DNA from: Rhodocollybia butyracea
Lineage: Eukaryota; Basidiomycota; Agaricomycetes; Agaricales; Omphalotaceae
Reading direction: 5' to 3'
Length of the DNA stretch: 15,459 nt
Assembly (NCBI GenBank): GCA_015501585.1
Contig: JADNRY010001193.1
Coordinates: 1-15,459, forward strand
Shown: piece after piece, positions 1-7,368 of the stretch
Position numbering within the stretch: the stretch's first letter is position 1
Layout of the letters: every line of letters begins with the position of its first letter
Made by a program: the position numbers and the translations under genes
Notes under the pieces: generated by a model
Told to the model about the DNA's origin: nothing
The model's database searches: none
What the model saw: the letters and a program-made list of their open reading frames with translations, nothing else

Positions 1-9
1 TAATTCCAG

Positions 10-123
10 CTGACCAAGAGTTGGAACATATTTCAAGCTGACAGTAACGACCTCCGCTGGAAGGATGTTTCCAAAGCGTATGAAGAAAACTATAGGTTCA
101 ACTCTTTCTGTCAGAAAGATTAA
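10..123 (+). CDS. Possible 3'-terminal exon of a host gene starting outside the window
   Basis: After a TTCCAG that could be a splice acceptor (4-9), a plus-strand frame runs 37 codons to TAA at 121-123. The peptide begins LTKSWNIFQADSNDLRWKDV and has a balanced, protein-like composition with two Trp and several aromatic and charged residues. An in-frame TAA at 1-3 means it can only be coding if spliced. The antisense frame over the same bases is also open, so coding is not certain. I do not recognise a family. Confidence 0.22.
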   Translation: MTKSWNIFQADSNDLRWKDVSKAYEENYRFNSFCQKD

Positions 124-418
124 CACTTGCCATCGCCGGCTTGTTGTTGACCACCCCGCCGTGAAGCCTTTTGACAGAGCTTTGTCGTATTCTTGCTTTG
201 CCCCCTGTTTGTTCCTCTACCACGCCTTACGCCTCGAACCAACTCGAACTTGCACACAGTAGCATCTGCCATAAGAGCAAACGTGTATACGCTGAGGGCG
301 GCAGAGGTTGCCTGGGTGTTGATGAATTTCTGAGATATCGTTACCAGGGCATGAACACCGGTGATAGGACTTGAACGGAGCATCCAGTGAGGAGCTCAGA
401 TCCATTGTTTGCGTAGCA
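124..418. other. Host flank left of the retrotransposon, no supported gene
   Basis: Several short overlapping frames occur on both strands, the longest being 87 codons on the minus strand at 120-383. None shows a recognisable domain, and none keeps a shared frame across the insertion site when 423 is joined to the sequence after 5549. I see no RNA gene here. Confidence 0.4.
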
Positions 419-423
419 GAGGC
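419..423. repeat. Target site duplication, left copy (GAGGC)
   Basis: The five bases GAGGC directly precede the left LTR and recur exactly at 5545-5549 directly after the right LTR. Five base pairs is the usual duplication size for Ty1/copia integrase. Confidence 0.93.
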
Positions 424-821
424 TGTAGAACTTATAAGTACGCGCCTCAGAAGTGTATGTGTACAAACGTCTCCTATTGAAGTAGATATGTACCCGTAGA
501 ACTTATAAGTACGCGCTACAAGTACCAGCGTAAGTAAGTGAATACAGAAATATAAATAAAGTAACTCACCCTCAGAAGTGTACGTGTACAAACGTCTGAG
601 GGCTAAGGATAACTAATCCTGTATATAAGTAAGATACTCGAAACTGCCAAGTAGGAACAAGGCACTCGGATGAACGAATAGGCTGGATAAATAAAATAAG
701 ACATGGAGAAACATCGGAACCCCCTGGGGGGTAAACCTTCCTATATTGAAATACATCCCTTCTGACCTGAGATCAAAGGGCGGGGGGCGGAACTCCCAGT
801 AACGAAGCTCCCCTCTCGACA
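424..821 (-). repeat. 3' LTR of the copia element
   Basis: This 398-bp LTR begins TGTAGAAC on the plus strand and ends CTCGACA, giving the usual TG...CA ends in either orientation. It contains two internal direct repeats: 21 nt at 425-445 and 496-516, and 28 nt at 445-472 and 570-597 with one mismatch. The second 28-nt copy sits in a hairpin whose arms are CCCTCAG and CTGAGGG. On the element's coding strand a TTATATAC motif (reverse complement of about 622-629) is a candidate TATA box. Confidence 0.95.
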
Positions 822-828
822 CTCCCCT
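822..828 (-). other. Polypurine tract, plus-strand primer site
   Basis: On the coding strand the bases touching the 3' LTR read AGGGGAG. They directly follow or overlap the pol stop codon (TAG, 827-829). The position is exactly that expected for the purine tract priming plus-strand DNA synthesis; the tract is short. Confidence 0.7.
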
Positions 829-2134
829 AGTTTCGCCCATCGCCATCACTCATCCCCAACAGACCAACTATGCGACAATGAAGCGTAGTCCCCAAAGGCT
901 TCGTAAGAATGTCGGCCAGATTGTCCTCGGAAGGGACATAGTCGATCTTGATTTCTCCAGCCTCAACCAAGTCTCGAAGGAAATGGAAACAAATATCGAT
1001 ATGCTTGACTCGCTGATGAAACTTCGGATTCTCTGAGATCGCGATAGCGCCTTTATTATCGGCAAAGAGCTGAGAGGGAAGGGGGGAAGGATAACCAATC
1101 TCGGACATGAAGTTGTGTACCCACTTCGCTTGTTGAGCGCCCTTCCCATAAGCAATATACTCCGATTCGGTGGTAGAAAGCGCAACGACGTCCTGTCGTT
1201 TCGACATCCAGAAGACTGGACCTCCAGCGAGCATAGTCAGAACCCCCGTAACCGACCGCCGGGTATCCGTGCATGCAGCGTGATTTGCGTCGCAGTATGT
1301 CTTGGGAGTAAGACCCGTATCCGACTTCCTGAATACAATACCACGCTCCTTGGACCCGATGATATATCGACAGAGATGAATGAGACCATTCCAATGAGCT
1401 TGTCCAGGATCCTGAGAGAATTGAGCTAAATCATTCGTTTCGAACGCGAAATCTGGACGGCAAGCTCCTTGGCCAAACTGTATTCCACCTAGTAGCTCTC
1501 CATATGGCTTGTCCTTCATGAAGTGACATTCAGCATCGGTCTTGGGAGACTGGTCTTTGGTGAGTTTAAGACCAGGTGGATAAGGCGTCGATTTCGGTTT
1601 CAAGTCCTGTAGTCCGAACCTCGTGAAGAGCTGGTCCCAATACGCGGGCATCAAGAGTGTAGCCGTTCCCAATTCTCTGTCATGGACCAATCGCATACCT
1701 AGCGCAAACTGGACTGTATCTGTCTCCTTAATCCTATATCTGCTCCCAATCTCCTCCTTTGCTCGATCCATTTCCTCCTTCGATGAAGAACCTCCAAGAG
1801 TATCGTCAGTATACGTGCCCGTCATTGTCTCCCCGATGCCTGACTTCCTGGTCCTAACGCATTGGTCGGCTTGGGATCGGTGGTAACCTAGGTCTTTGTA
1901 CGTCGCATCAAGAAGCTTCCACCAGTTCCTTCCTGCTTGCATAGACCCGTACAAGGATTTCTTCATCCTCATTACCTTCCCCGTTCCTCTTCCTTCAAAG
2001 CCTTTGGGTGGTCGAATATACATCTCTTCTTCCATATCGGCATTGAGGTATGCTGAGGCGAAGTCTATCTGCCAAATGAAATAACCCAGAGTGATCCAGA
2101 CAGCAATAAGAATACGAAGGGACTCAAAGCACAA
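827..2134 (-). CDS. pol: Copia pol segment 3: reverse transcriptase palm and RNase H
   Basis: This segment carries the catalytic half of reverse transcriptase and the RNase H that degrades the RNA template. Visible from its first open codon (a Leu TTG, not a true start) are the first catalytic Asp in WQIDFASAYLN (residue 24), the active-site box YTDD (108-111), CRPDFAF (225-231) and the connection region. The RNase H follows with YCDANHAAC (Asp282), ALSTTESEY (Glu323), FADN (Asp359) and NLAD (Asp408), ending with the conserved TKPLG. YTDD replaces the YVDD of plant and insect copia. It is joined to the upstream part of reverse transcriptase by a one-base frameshift at about 2162-2165, where a run of four A on the coding strand should be three. 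The stop lies five bases from the 3' LTR. Confidence 0.93.
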   Translation of the reverse strand: MCFESLRILIAVWITLGYFIWQIDFASAYLNADMEEEMYIRPPKGFEGRGTGKVMRMKKSLYGSMQAGRNWWKLLDATYKDLGYHRSQADQCVRTRKSGIGETMTGTYTDDTLGGSSSKEEMDRAKEEIGSRYRIKETDTVQFALGMRLVHDRELGTATLLMPAYWDQLFTRFGLQDLKPKSTPYPPGLKLTKDQSPKTDAECHFMKDKPYGELLGGIQFGQGACRPDFAFETNDLAQFSQDPGQAHWNGLIHLCRYIIGSKERGIVFRKSDTGLTPKTYCDANHAACTDTRRSVTGVLTMLAGGPVFWMSKRQDVVALSTTESEYIAYGKGAQQAKWVHNFMSEIGYPSPLPSQLFADNKGAIAISENPKFHQRVKHIDICFHFLRDLVEAGEIKIDYVPSEDNLADILTKPLGTTLHCRIVGLLGMSDGDGRN

Positions 2135-2150
2135 AACGGCAGCAAAGACT

Positions 2151-2558
2151 TCAAAGTAGTCTTTTCCCCTCTACCTGGGTACCACCATTTACTACCAAAC
2201 GTGCCTTCTTGTCGACGATCTCCCCCGACCCATTGAGCTTATGAGCGAATACCCAGAGCGGATTGAGAATTGTTGCTCCCGGTGGCGGGTCTTGAAGTGG
2301 TCCAAAGACTTCAAACTCCTTCATTCTCTCAATCTCCTTCTGTATCGCTGGGGTCCAGCGAGTCGGATCATCCATGGCCTTCGCATATGACTTCGGAACG
2401 GGTGGGAGCCCGATTGCTGAGAGAGCAGTGTTGAACTTATCATCGACCTCGGTAGGTAGATGTTCGGAAAGGGCTATGAAGTTTGCCCTCGGTCTTCGAG
2501 TGTCTGGCCTTGCTGCCTTCTTTCTCCCTAGTCTCGGACTCTGAACTAGCTTTTGCAA
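2151..2558 (-). CDS. pol: Copia pol segment 2: N-terminal part of reverse transcriptase
   Basis: The frame includes the typical copia approach to reverse transcriptase: DDPTRWTPAIQKEIERM, then NPLWVFAHKLN and KKARLVVNGGTQVEGK. Family knowledge places DYFE..FAP right after this, and that motif is present but in the next frame, so the frame here ends early in RLL-stop at 2151. The first Met is not a real start: the protein enters this frame from segment 1 through a one-base shift at about 2515-2530, near an AAA run in GAGAAAGAAGG. The segment is thus the middle of one broken polyprotein, not a separate gene. Confidence 0.88.
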   Translation of the reverse strand: MQKLVQSPRLGRKKAARPDTRRPRANFIALSEHLPTEVDDKFNTALSAIGLPPVPKSYAKAMDDPTRWTPAIQKEIERMKEFEVFGPLQDPPPGATILNPLWVFAHKLNGSGEIVDKKARLVVNGGTQVEGKRLL

Positions 2559-4074
2559 TTGCTGAAGGTGTTTGATTTCGAGAGGAGCGGCGAAGTTGTA
2601 AGTTTTGATCGGGTACCTTTGAGGTTTCAGAGATCACGGGCTCGGGAATCACGGAGCTGTCTCCGACATCAGTTGCCCTGACGTCGTCGAGATGTTGAGT
2701 TTCTTCTTCAACCTCTCCGTCGCTCTCGTCTCCCCTCTCCCCTGCAACTGAGGGCAGAGCAGCTCGAAACCTCTCGTCAAAGGACACATCCCTACTCGCC
2801 ACGACACGGCCCGACGACAGATAGAGTAAATACACACCTCTCTCACCATATCCTATCATACGGCCTGCAAACCCACGCGGATCCAGCTTTCCAGGAGATC
2901 CATCGACTATCGTGCCCCAAGCGTAAGCTCCCCAAGGACGTAGGTGCGCAACGTCCATCTTCTTCTTGTACCAAAGCTCGGCCGGGATCTTATACCCTGT
3001 TCTAGCAGCCGGAAGTAGGTTTTCCGTATAGACAATATAGGCGCAGGTGTATGTCCAAAGGAAAGGGGGTAGGCCTGATTCGTAGAGGATAGTACGTACA
3101 TGGTCAAAGGTAACTCCATGTTTTCTCTCTACCAGACCATTCGCCGCTGATGAATATGCAGGAGTAACTTCAAGCTTTATCCCATGTTCCTCCGCCCACT
3201 TAAGCCAAGGGCCGCTGCTAAATTCTTTACCACCGTCGACCCGAACGTTCAATACTTTCTCCCCGGTCTCATTTTCAGCGAGAGCCTTGTACTTCTCCAA
3301 CGCCGCGAGTGTTGACGACGACTCCTTGTTCATCAAGTAGAAGTCCTTCGTCATAGCCGAGCATCCGTCCACGATAGGCATAGAGTAGAAGAATCCTCCC
3401 AAAGCACAAGTACGCATCGGTCCAGTGAGATCGATATGAATTCTCTCTAGTATCCTTCTCTCCAGTTCTGTCTTCCCATCGAAGGCTCTGCGTTTAGCTT
3501 GACCAATGTGACAGGGATCGCATTCAGGTGGTTTCATGTTCGGATCTCCGATTACTCTGAGCCCGTTCAGCAAGCCTTTCTCCAGTGCAAGTCGAATCCT
3601 TGTTACGCCTGCATGACTGAAGCGTCGGTGCCATCCCTCGAGATCTACTGGCTTATCCAGAGTTCTTGACTTTACTACCAACGCTGACGCCTCCTTCTCC
3701 TGCAAACGGTAGAGGCCACCATGTCTGTAGCCTGTCAGGATGTGATCTCCGGAGTTGGAATAAAACTTTACAGATTGTTTACCAAACGCGACAGTCATCC
3801 CTCTGTCGCATAGCTTGGAGATCGAGATTAGGTCGGAAGTCACAGGTGGGGAGTGGAAAGCTTCCTCGAAGGTAATTACAATAATCTTTCCTTCGTGTAT
3901 GAAAGACTTCTGAGCTTTCCCGTAGCCAACTATCTTCAAAGCCGTTGAAGCTTCGGAGGATCTGCTCAGACGCGAGCATGGCGTATAGGTAAGAAAGTCT
4001 GATTTCTTCCTAAAGAAATGGTCTGAAGCTCCTGAGTCAGCGAAGGTTTCCTCTTCAGGATTCAATATAGCCAT
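2440..4074 (-). CDS. pol: Copia pol segment 1: aspartic protease and integrase
   Basis: Protease is shown by FADSGASDHFF (catalytic Asp13 in DSG). A GAG-pre-integrase region leads to an HHCC zinc finger: His149 and His154 in WHRRFSH, Cys185 and Cys188 in CDPC. The DDE core is Asp215 in RIHIDLTGP, Asp280 in VRVDGGKEF and Glu316 in NGLVERKHG; exactly 35 residues separate Asp280 and Glu316, the family spacing. The GKLDPR-GFAGRMIGYG and SRDVSFDE motifs of the copia integrase C-terminus are near residues 396-434, then a Glu/Asp-rich linker and RRSSR. Meaningful sequence ends at about residue 516; the rest to the stop is read in the wrong frame after a one-base shift. The frame is open upstream of the ATG to 4242, overlapping gag. 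Confidence 0.95.
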   Translation of the reverse strand: MAILNPEEETFADSGASDHFFRKKSDFLTYTPCSRLSRSSEASTALKIVGYGKAQKSFIHEGKIIVITFEEAFHSPPVTSDLISISKLCDRGMTVAFGKQSVKFYSNSGDHILTGYRHGGLYRLQEKEASALVVKSRTLDKPVDLEGWHRRFSHAGVTRIRLALEKGLLNGLRVIGDPNMKPPECDPCHIGQAKRRAFDGKTELERRILERIHIDLTGPMRTCALGGFFYSMPIVDGCSAMTKDFYLMNKESSSTLAALEKYKALAENETGEKVLNVRVDGGKEFSSGPWLKWAEEHGIKLEVTPAYSSAANGLVERKHGVTFDHVRTILYESGLPPFLWTYTCAYIVYTENLLPAARTGYKIPAELWYKKKMDVAHLRPWGAYAWGTIVDGSPGKLDPRGFAGRMIGYGERGVYLLYLSSGRVVASRDVSFDERFRAALPSVAGERGDESDGEVEEETQHLDDVRATDVGDSSVIPEPVISETSKVPDQNLQLRRSSRNQTPSAIAKASSESETREKEGSKARHSKTEGKLHSPFRTSTYRGR

Positions 4075-4111
4075 GGATGCACTGTATCCGGCATAGTGTT
4101 GCGTCAGCTCC

Positions 4112-5077
4112 CTACTGAAACGGAGGAGTTCGTGGAGACTGTGGAATTCGCAGCAGGGGCTGGAGGGGACGTATCCTTCTTCCCTTCCACCACGGGGGAT
4201 ACTGGCCTTCCTTACCTCCGCCTCTCCTGAAGCATTCTTCCGCTATATGCCCCTCCCTCAAGCAGTTGGGGTTCGTACACTTCTTGCCATTTCCGCTCCC
4301 CCTCACTGAACCACCTACAGTCACAGCAGCCAGTTGTCGTTCGAGGTGCTCGATTCTGTTTTGAAGAGCAACGTTAGCTTGTGGCAACCTATTTCCCGAT
4401 ACCGCCGCATCCGGTCTAGTCTCGGTTCGAGAGTACTGGAAGACTATTTGCTGTATCACCGAAGCTGACGTAAGATAGGACGTGGGATTTGCCGTTATGT
4501 TCTGTATAATGGTATCGAAAGATGGAGTAGGAAAGGCTGCCAAGATCACGTCCTTGAAGATCAAATCTGAGACATCATTTCCACCTTCGATAGCTTCCCT
4601 CCTCAGTTCTCTGAATGTCTTGAAGAAGGTATCGATGGGTTCATGGTCACGGAAGACGTGGTTTCTGAGGCGTCGGTTAGACAAGATCTTCTTCATCTCA
4701 TCCGACTTCCCGAACTCGTTCGTCAATGCCTCGAAAACCTCGTAAGCATTCATCTTGTCAACGGTAGGAACAAGCGACGGCAAGTCCAGGACATACGCCT
4801 CTATCATTCCTCTCGCTTGGTCATTTCGAAACGTCCATTCATCCCTAGATGGGTTCGTGGAATATACTGGAGTCGGTGTTACAGCTGTAGCATTCGGAGG
4901 TTGTGGGATGATGGGGGGGATAGTAATGGTACCATCTACGTATCCGATAAGCCCCTGTCCCTTCAATGCTATCTTGATTTTTCTCTTGATCGGCGCCCAG
5001 GCTAGTCTGATTCCATCAAATTTCTGGTCTTCAGGAATATCGGGTAAGGGGGGCGGTATCGCTCCGTTACTGGCCAT
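4112..5077 (-). CDS. gag: Copia Gag (capsid and nucleocapsid)
   Basis: The ATG at 5077 lies 58 bases inside the primer-binding site, the expected gag start. The 321-residue protein has the copia capsid layout: an early YVDGTI (46-51), an Asp-Glu-Trp block (79-81), a helical core around IETFF-like TFFKTFRELRREA (150-162), then a coiled segment NRIEHLERQLAAV (240-252). A zinc knuckle for RNA packaging follows with Cys267, Cys272, His277 and Cys282; its first spacing is C-X4-C rather than the retroviral C-X2-C. GGGKEGQYPPWWKG follows. The last 28 residues (RIRPLQ... onward) are probably out of frame: the adjacent frame at 4178-4104 gives a more typical Ser/Thr/Ala/Pro-rich tail. Protease lies in the +1 frame and overlaps. 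Confidence 0.92.
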   Translation of the reverse strand: MASNGAIPPPLPDIPEDQKFDGIRLAWAPIKRKIKIALKGQGLIGYVDGTITIPPIIPQPPNATAVTPTPVYSTNPSRDEWTFRNDQARGMIEAYVLDLPSLVPTVDKMNAYEVFEALTNEFGKSDEMKKILSNRRLRNHVFRDHEPIDTFFKTFRELRREAIEGGNDVSDLIFKDVILAAFPTPSFDTIIQNITANPTSYLTSASVIQQIVFQYSRTETRPDAAVSGNRLPQANVALQNRIEHLERQLAAVTVGGSVRGSGNGKKCTNPNCLREGHIAEECFRRGGGKEGQYPPWWKGRRIRPLQPLLRIPQSPRTPPFQ

Positions 5078-5134
5078 CGTAGAATGAGTTGTTTATTCAA
5101 AAATGATATTTCGTATGTTTAACAGTGATAGGCG

Positions 5135-5146
5135 GGGCCCATAACC
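5135..5146 (-). other. Primer-binding site, initiator tRNA-Met half-molecule type
   Basis: On the coding strand the twelve bases touching the 5' LTR read GGTTATGGGCCC. Their complement GGGCCCATAACC matches the anticodon stem-loop of eukaryotic initiator tRNA-Met (GGGCUCAUAACC) except for one base that can still form a G-U pair. Drosophila copia is primed by such a 5' half-tRNA rather than by the tRNA 3' end, and this site fits that mode. Confidence 0.8.
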
Positions 5147-5544
5147 TGTAGAACTTATAAGTACGCGCCTCAGAAGTGTACGTGTACAAATGTCTCCTAT
5201 TGAAGTAGATATGTACCTGTAGAACTTATAAGTACGCGCTACAAGTACCAGCGTAAGTAAGTGAATACAGAAATATAAATAAAGTAACTCACCCTCAGAA
5301 GTGTACGTGTACAAACGTCTGAGGGCTAAGGATAACTAATCCTGTATATAAGTAAGATACTCGAAACTGCCAAGTAGGAACAAGGCACTCGGATGAACGA
5401 ATAGGCTGGATAAATAAAATAAGACATGGAGAAACATCGGAACCCCCTGGGGGGTAAACCTTCCTATATTGAAATACATCCCTTCTGACCTGAGATCAAA
5501 GGGCGGGGGGCGGAACTCCCAGTAACGAAGCTCCCCTCTCGACA
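5147..5544 (-). repeat. 5' LTR of the copia element
   Basis: This 398-bp copy matches the LTR at 424-821 except for 5181 (C versus T458), 5191 (T versus C468) and 5218 (T versus C495). It should carry the element promoter on the minus strand. It is followed at once by the primer-binding site on the internal side and by GAGGC on the outer side. Confidence 0.95.
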
Positions 5545-5549
5545 GAGGC
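5545..5549. repeat. Target site duplication, right copy (GAGGC)
   Basis: Exact copy of 419-423, directly abutting the terminal CA of the right LTR. Confidence 0.93.
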
Positions 5550-6175
5550 GACAAAACATGATGAGTTTGAAGAGAAGTTGTTTTCCATTTCCGTTCCCGG
5601 TCCGAACACATCATGTGACATGAATCACCTTTTTCGACTTTTCGGTTCCTGGTTCCAACCTCAACGATTCCGAAGCTCAAGCGCTCAAGAATGAAACTTT
5701 CAAGATAGTGTAAGCGTACCCTGTGGAATAGTTTATCTTCCTTGTCAAATTGAAAACGACAGACTACAACTCGCTGGCCAGACAAATTTGACAAAATGGT
5801 ATGGGTGGGCAATGGCGACGTTTCTCCAGTGATGCTAACCACACATCTGCTGGCACACACTCATACTTAACTTCTATGCGGCGTACAGCTAGCCACCAAG
5901 TGACAGAATGCTTCGGTGCTTTCCCGTTCCAGATCCATAACTGTGAGCCCGAACAGACGGTGACTCTGCTCGCCGCCTAAATCGTGATCAATGATCCCCG
6001 GTACCCTTCCAACGATCCATCATGACTGTGTCGAATTTTTCCTTCGGACTGTTACGCATGTTATGGCCCGGATCCTCAGCGCACGTTCTAGTCTACTGTC
6101 ATAGTACACCACCTTCAAAATGCGATTTTTGACGGATTACATATATCATATGCAGCTTCAAACTTAGTCAACTAG
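5550..6175. other. Intergenic host sequence, no supported gene
   Basis: A minus-strand frame of about 105 codons is open from 5860 to the insertion site, but it hits a stop soon after the pre-insertion junction and has no recognisable motif. The rest shows stops in all frames. Upstream of 6185 it is probably promoter-proximal sequence of the relic described next. Confidence 0.4.
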
Positions 6176-6280
6176 TCAATGTAGTATAAAAGGCTCACCG
6201 TTACCCATGGAGGCTGCAACCACTGTGCGTGTCAAAAAAATTTGTCGTCTTTTCATTTCGTTAATCTTTAAAGTTTAAAG
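6176..6280 (+). promoter_or_regulatory. TATA promoter block, copy A (relic of a duplicated promoter)
   Basis: A canonical TATAAAAGG at 6185-6193 is followed by GCTC, a GGAGGCTGCAACC block, GTGCGT and TTTGTCGTCTTTTC. The same ordered words occur at 11624-11773 (TATAAAAGGCTC, GGAAGCTGTAACC, GTGCGT, TTTGTCTTCTTTTC, AAAGTTTGTAAAG). Conserved order with indels indicates common descent of a promoter plus 5' leader. No intact gene follows here. Confidence 0.5.
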
Positions 6281-7267
6281 CTCCATCGATTATCGGTTAT
6301 TAGCTATCCTTGACGTTAAACCAGCCTACTTGAAGCTTGAAGCTTGATCACTAATCCGTTCTAAATGCACTTCAGCCTCCGACACCATAATCACATAAAT
6401 TCAAAATCCTCTGAATCCGCAGCCCCATGCTAATGCCAATGGATCTCACGAACACCATCACGACGTACCCTCTACGCCTAAACCCATACTCCTGACGTGT
6501 TCATCAAGTCCATATTCCTCCAACGTCAATCGCGAACGTCATTCTTGATCCTGACGATCTGACTGTGTTTTACAATGCTGCTTCTCCCTCCACCTCCACC
6601 TCTTCCCCCTCCTCCCCAATACCGAATCATACTCCAACTCACAGCACTCACCACTCGAGTGCACCAACTACCACTCCGGCGTCGAGCACAGACATAGAAG
6701 CAACCCTGAATCACCTGAATCCAAGTCCTGGGCATGCACATTCACGCTCGTCGCTGTTGCCGATAGTGTGACACGATGACTATATCGGCGTTGTATGATG
6801 CAAGGGAGGCTGAGCGAGGAAGGAAAAGGAATTTGGGAAAGGGAGGGGGGAGCAGGATGTGGAGAGTGGGAGGTAGGGATGTAAGAAGTTAGGGAAGTAG
6901 TGTGCTAACACCGAGCTCAGAGCGCGGCGGCGATCCGCAAAGACACAACTTATAAAGGAACACGGTGAATATATCTACCTATACGACTTCTTAAGTCGGA
7001 CAATAATTATCAAGTTATCTTATAGTGATCTTAATACAGAAATTGATCACCAGTCTAACTGGACTTCCTAGATGGACTCGAAAGATGCACCCTTGAGTCT
7101 GAGTACTAGGCTAATTCAAGCCACTGTGCAGCGCTAGAGTACCAGTCCATACAATCAACAACCGTGGCGGCGCGGAAACAGGGCGACGAGTTTTGTAGTC
7201 ATACATACGAAAAAGTAACATTACAGCAGCATACAGCAAGCACAATCCTTACCAACTCGTTCAATCC
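6281..7267. other. Non-coding or eroded coding sequence
   Basis: From about 6423 to 6771 short plus-strand frames are rich in Ser, Pro, Thr and His (for example PHANANGSHEHHHDVPSTP, then ASPSTSTSSPSSPIP) but are broken by stops and a frame change, so at most this is a decayed Ser/Pro-rich gene. From 6799 to about 6901 lies a purine-rich tract. The remainder to 7267 shows no frame I can support; 7080-7200 weakly resembles 9360-9475. Confidence 0.35.
6799..6901. repeat. Polypurine tract, about 100 nt
   Basis: The plus strand is almost entirely A and G for about 100 nt (GGAAGGAAAAGGAATTTGGG, then GGGAGGGGGGAGCAGG and more). A pyrimidine-rich run with CCTCCACCTCCACCTC lies upstream at about 6580-6625. 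It is simple sequence with possible triplex-forming capacity and no coding content I can support. Confidence 0.6.
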
Positions 7268-7357
7268 CTAGTTCTTCCTCAACCGCACCACCCCCGCCAT
7301 CCCATCTCTATGCTTCTTCAACACCTCCTTATCATCACCGTTCGAGTATACAGCCTC
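7268..7357 (-). CDS. Possible alternative last exon of the duplicated-domain secreted protein
   Basis: Directly after a TAG acceptor (7358-7360) an open frame runs 29 codons to TAG at 7268-7270, beginning EAVYSNGDDKEVLKKHRDGM and ending VVRLRKN. Joining it to GAG at 7447-7449 (donor GTGCTA, 7446-7441) keeps frame, gives an 89-nt intron like the gene's other introns, and yields a coherent KEFE-EAVYS helix-like continuation. The donor is weak, so reading straight on to the TGA at 7369 remains possible. Confidence 0.4.
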   Translation of the reverse strand, partial: EAVYSNGDDKEVLKKHRDGMAGVVRLRKN

Positions 7358-7368
7358 CTACACCGGCA

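Larger units (their letters stand above)
424..5544 (-). mobile_element. Full-length Ty1/copia (Pseudoviridae-type) LTR retrotransposon
   Basis: The 5121-bp element is read right to left: 5' LTR (5147-5544), primer-binding site, gag, protease, integrase, reverse transcriptase, RNase H, purine tract, 3' LTR (424-821). Integrase lying before reverse transcriptase is the diagnostic copia order. The LTRs are the same length and differ at three positions by eye, and a perfect 5-bp target duplication flanks the element, so insertion was recent and no recombination has scrambled the ends. Coding capacity is broken by at least two clear single-base frameshifts in pol, plus a frame change between gag and protease, so this copy is probably non-autonomous unless the frameshifts are sequencing errors. 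Confidence 0.96.

Noticed and set aside
613..849. Identical minus-strand frames in both LTRs (613-849, 5336-5545 part, 217-591 and 5093-5314)
   Set aside because: They lie inside the LTR repeats and are identical because the LTRs are; no domain, and chance readthrough joins them to the flanks.
5545..5860. Idea that the copia element disrupted a minus-strand gene
   Set aside because: The frame open to 5860 stops about ten codons after the reconstructed pre-insertion junction and shows no motif.
6526..6741. Gly-rich minus-strand frame opposite the Ser/Pro-rich plus-strand frame
   Set aside because: It is a product of the low-complexity CT-rich tract; neither strand keeps a long open frame.
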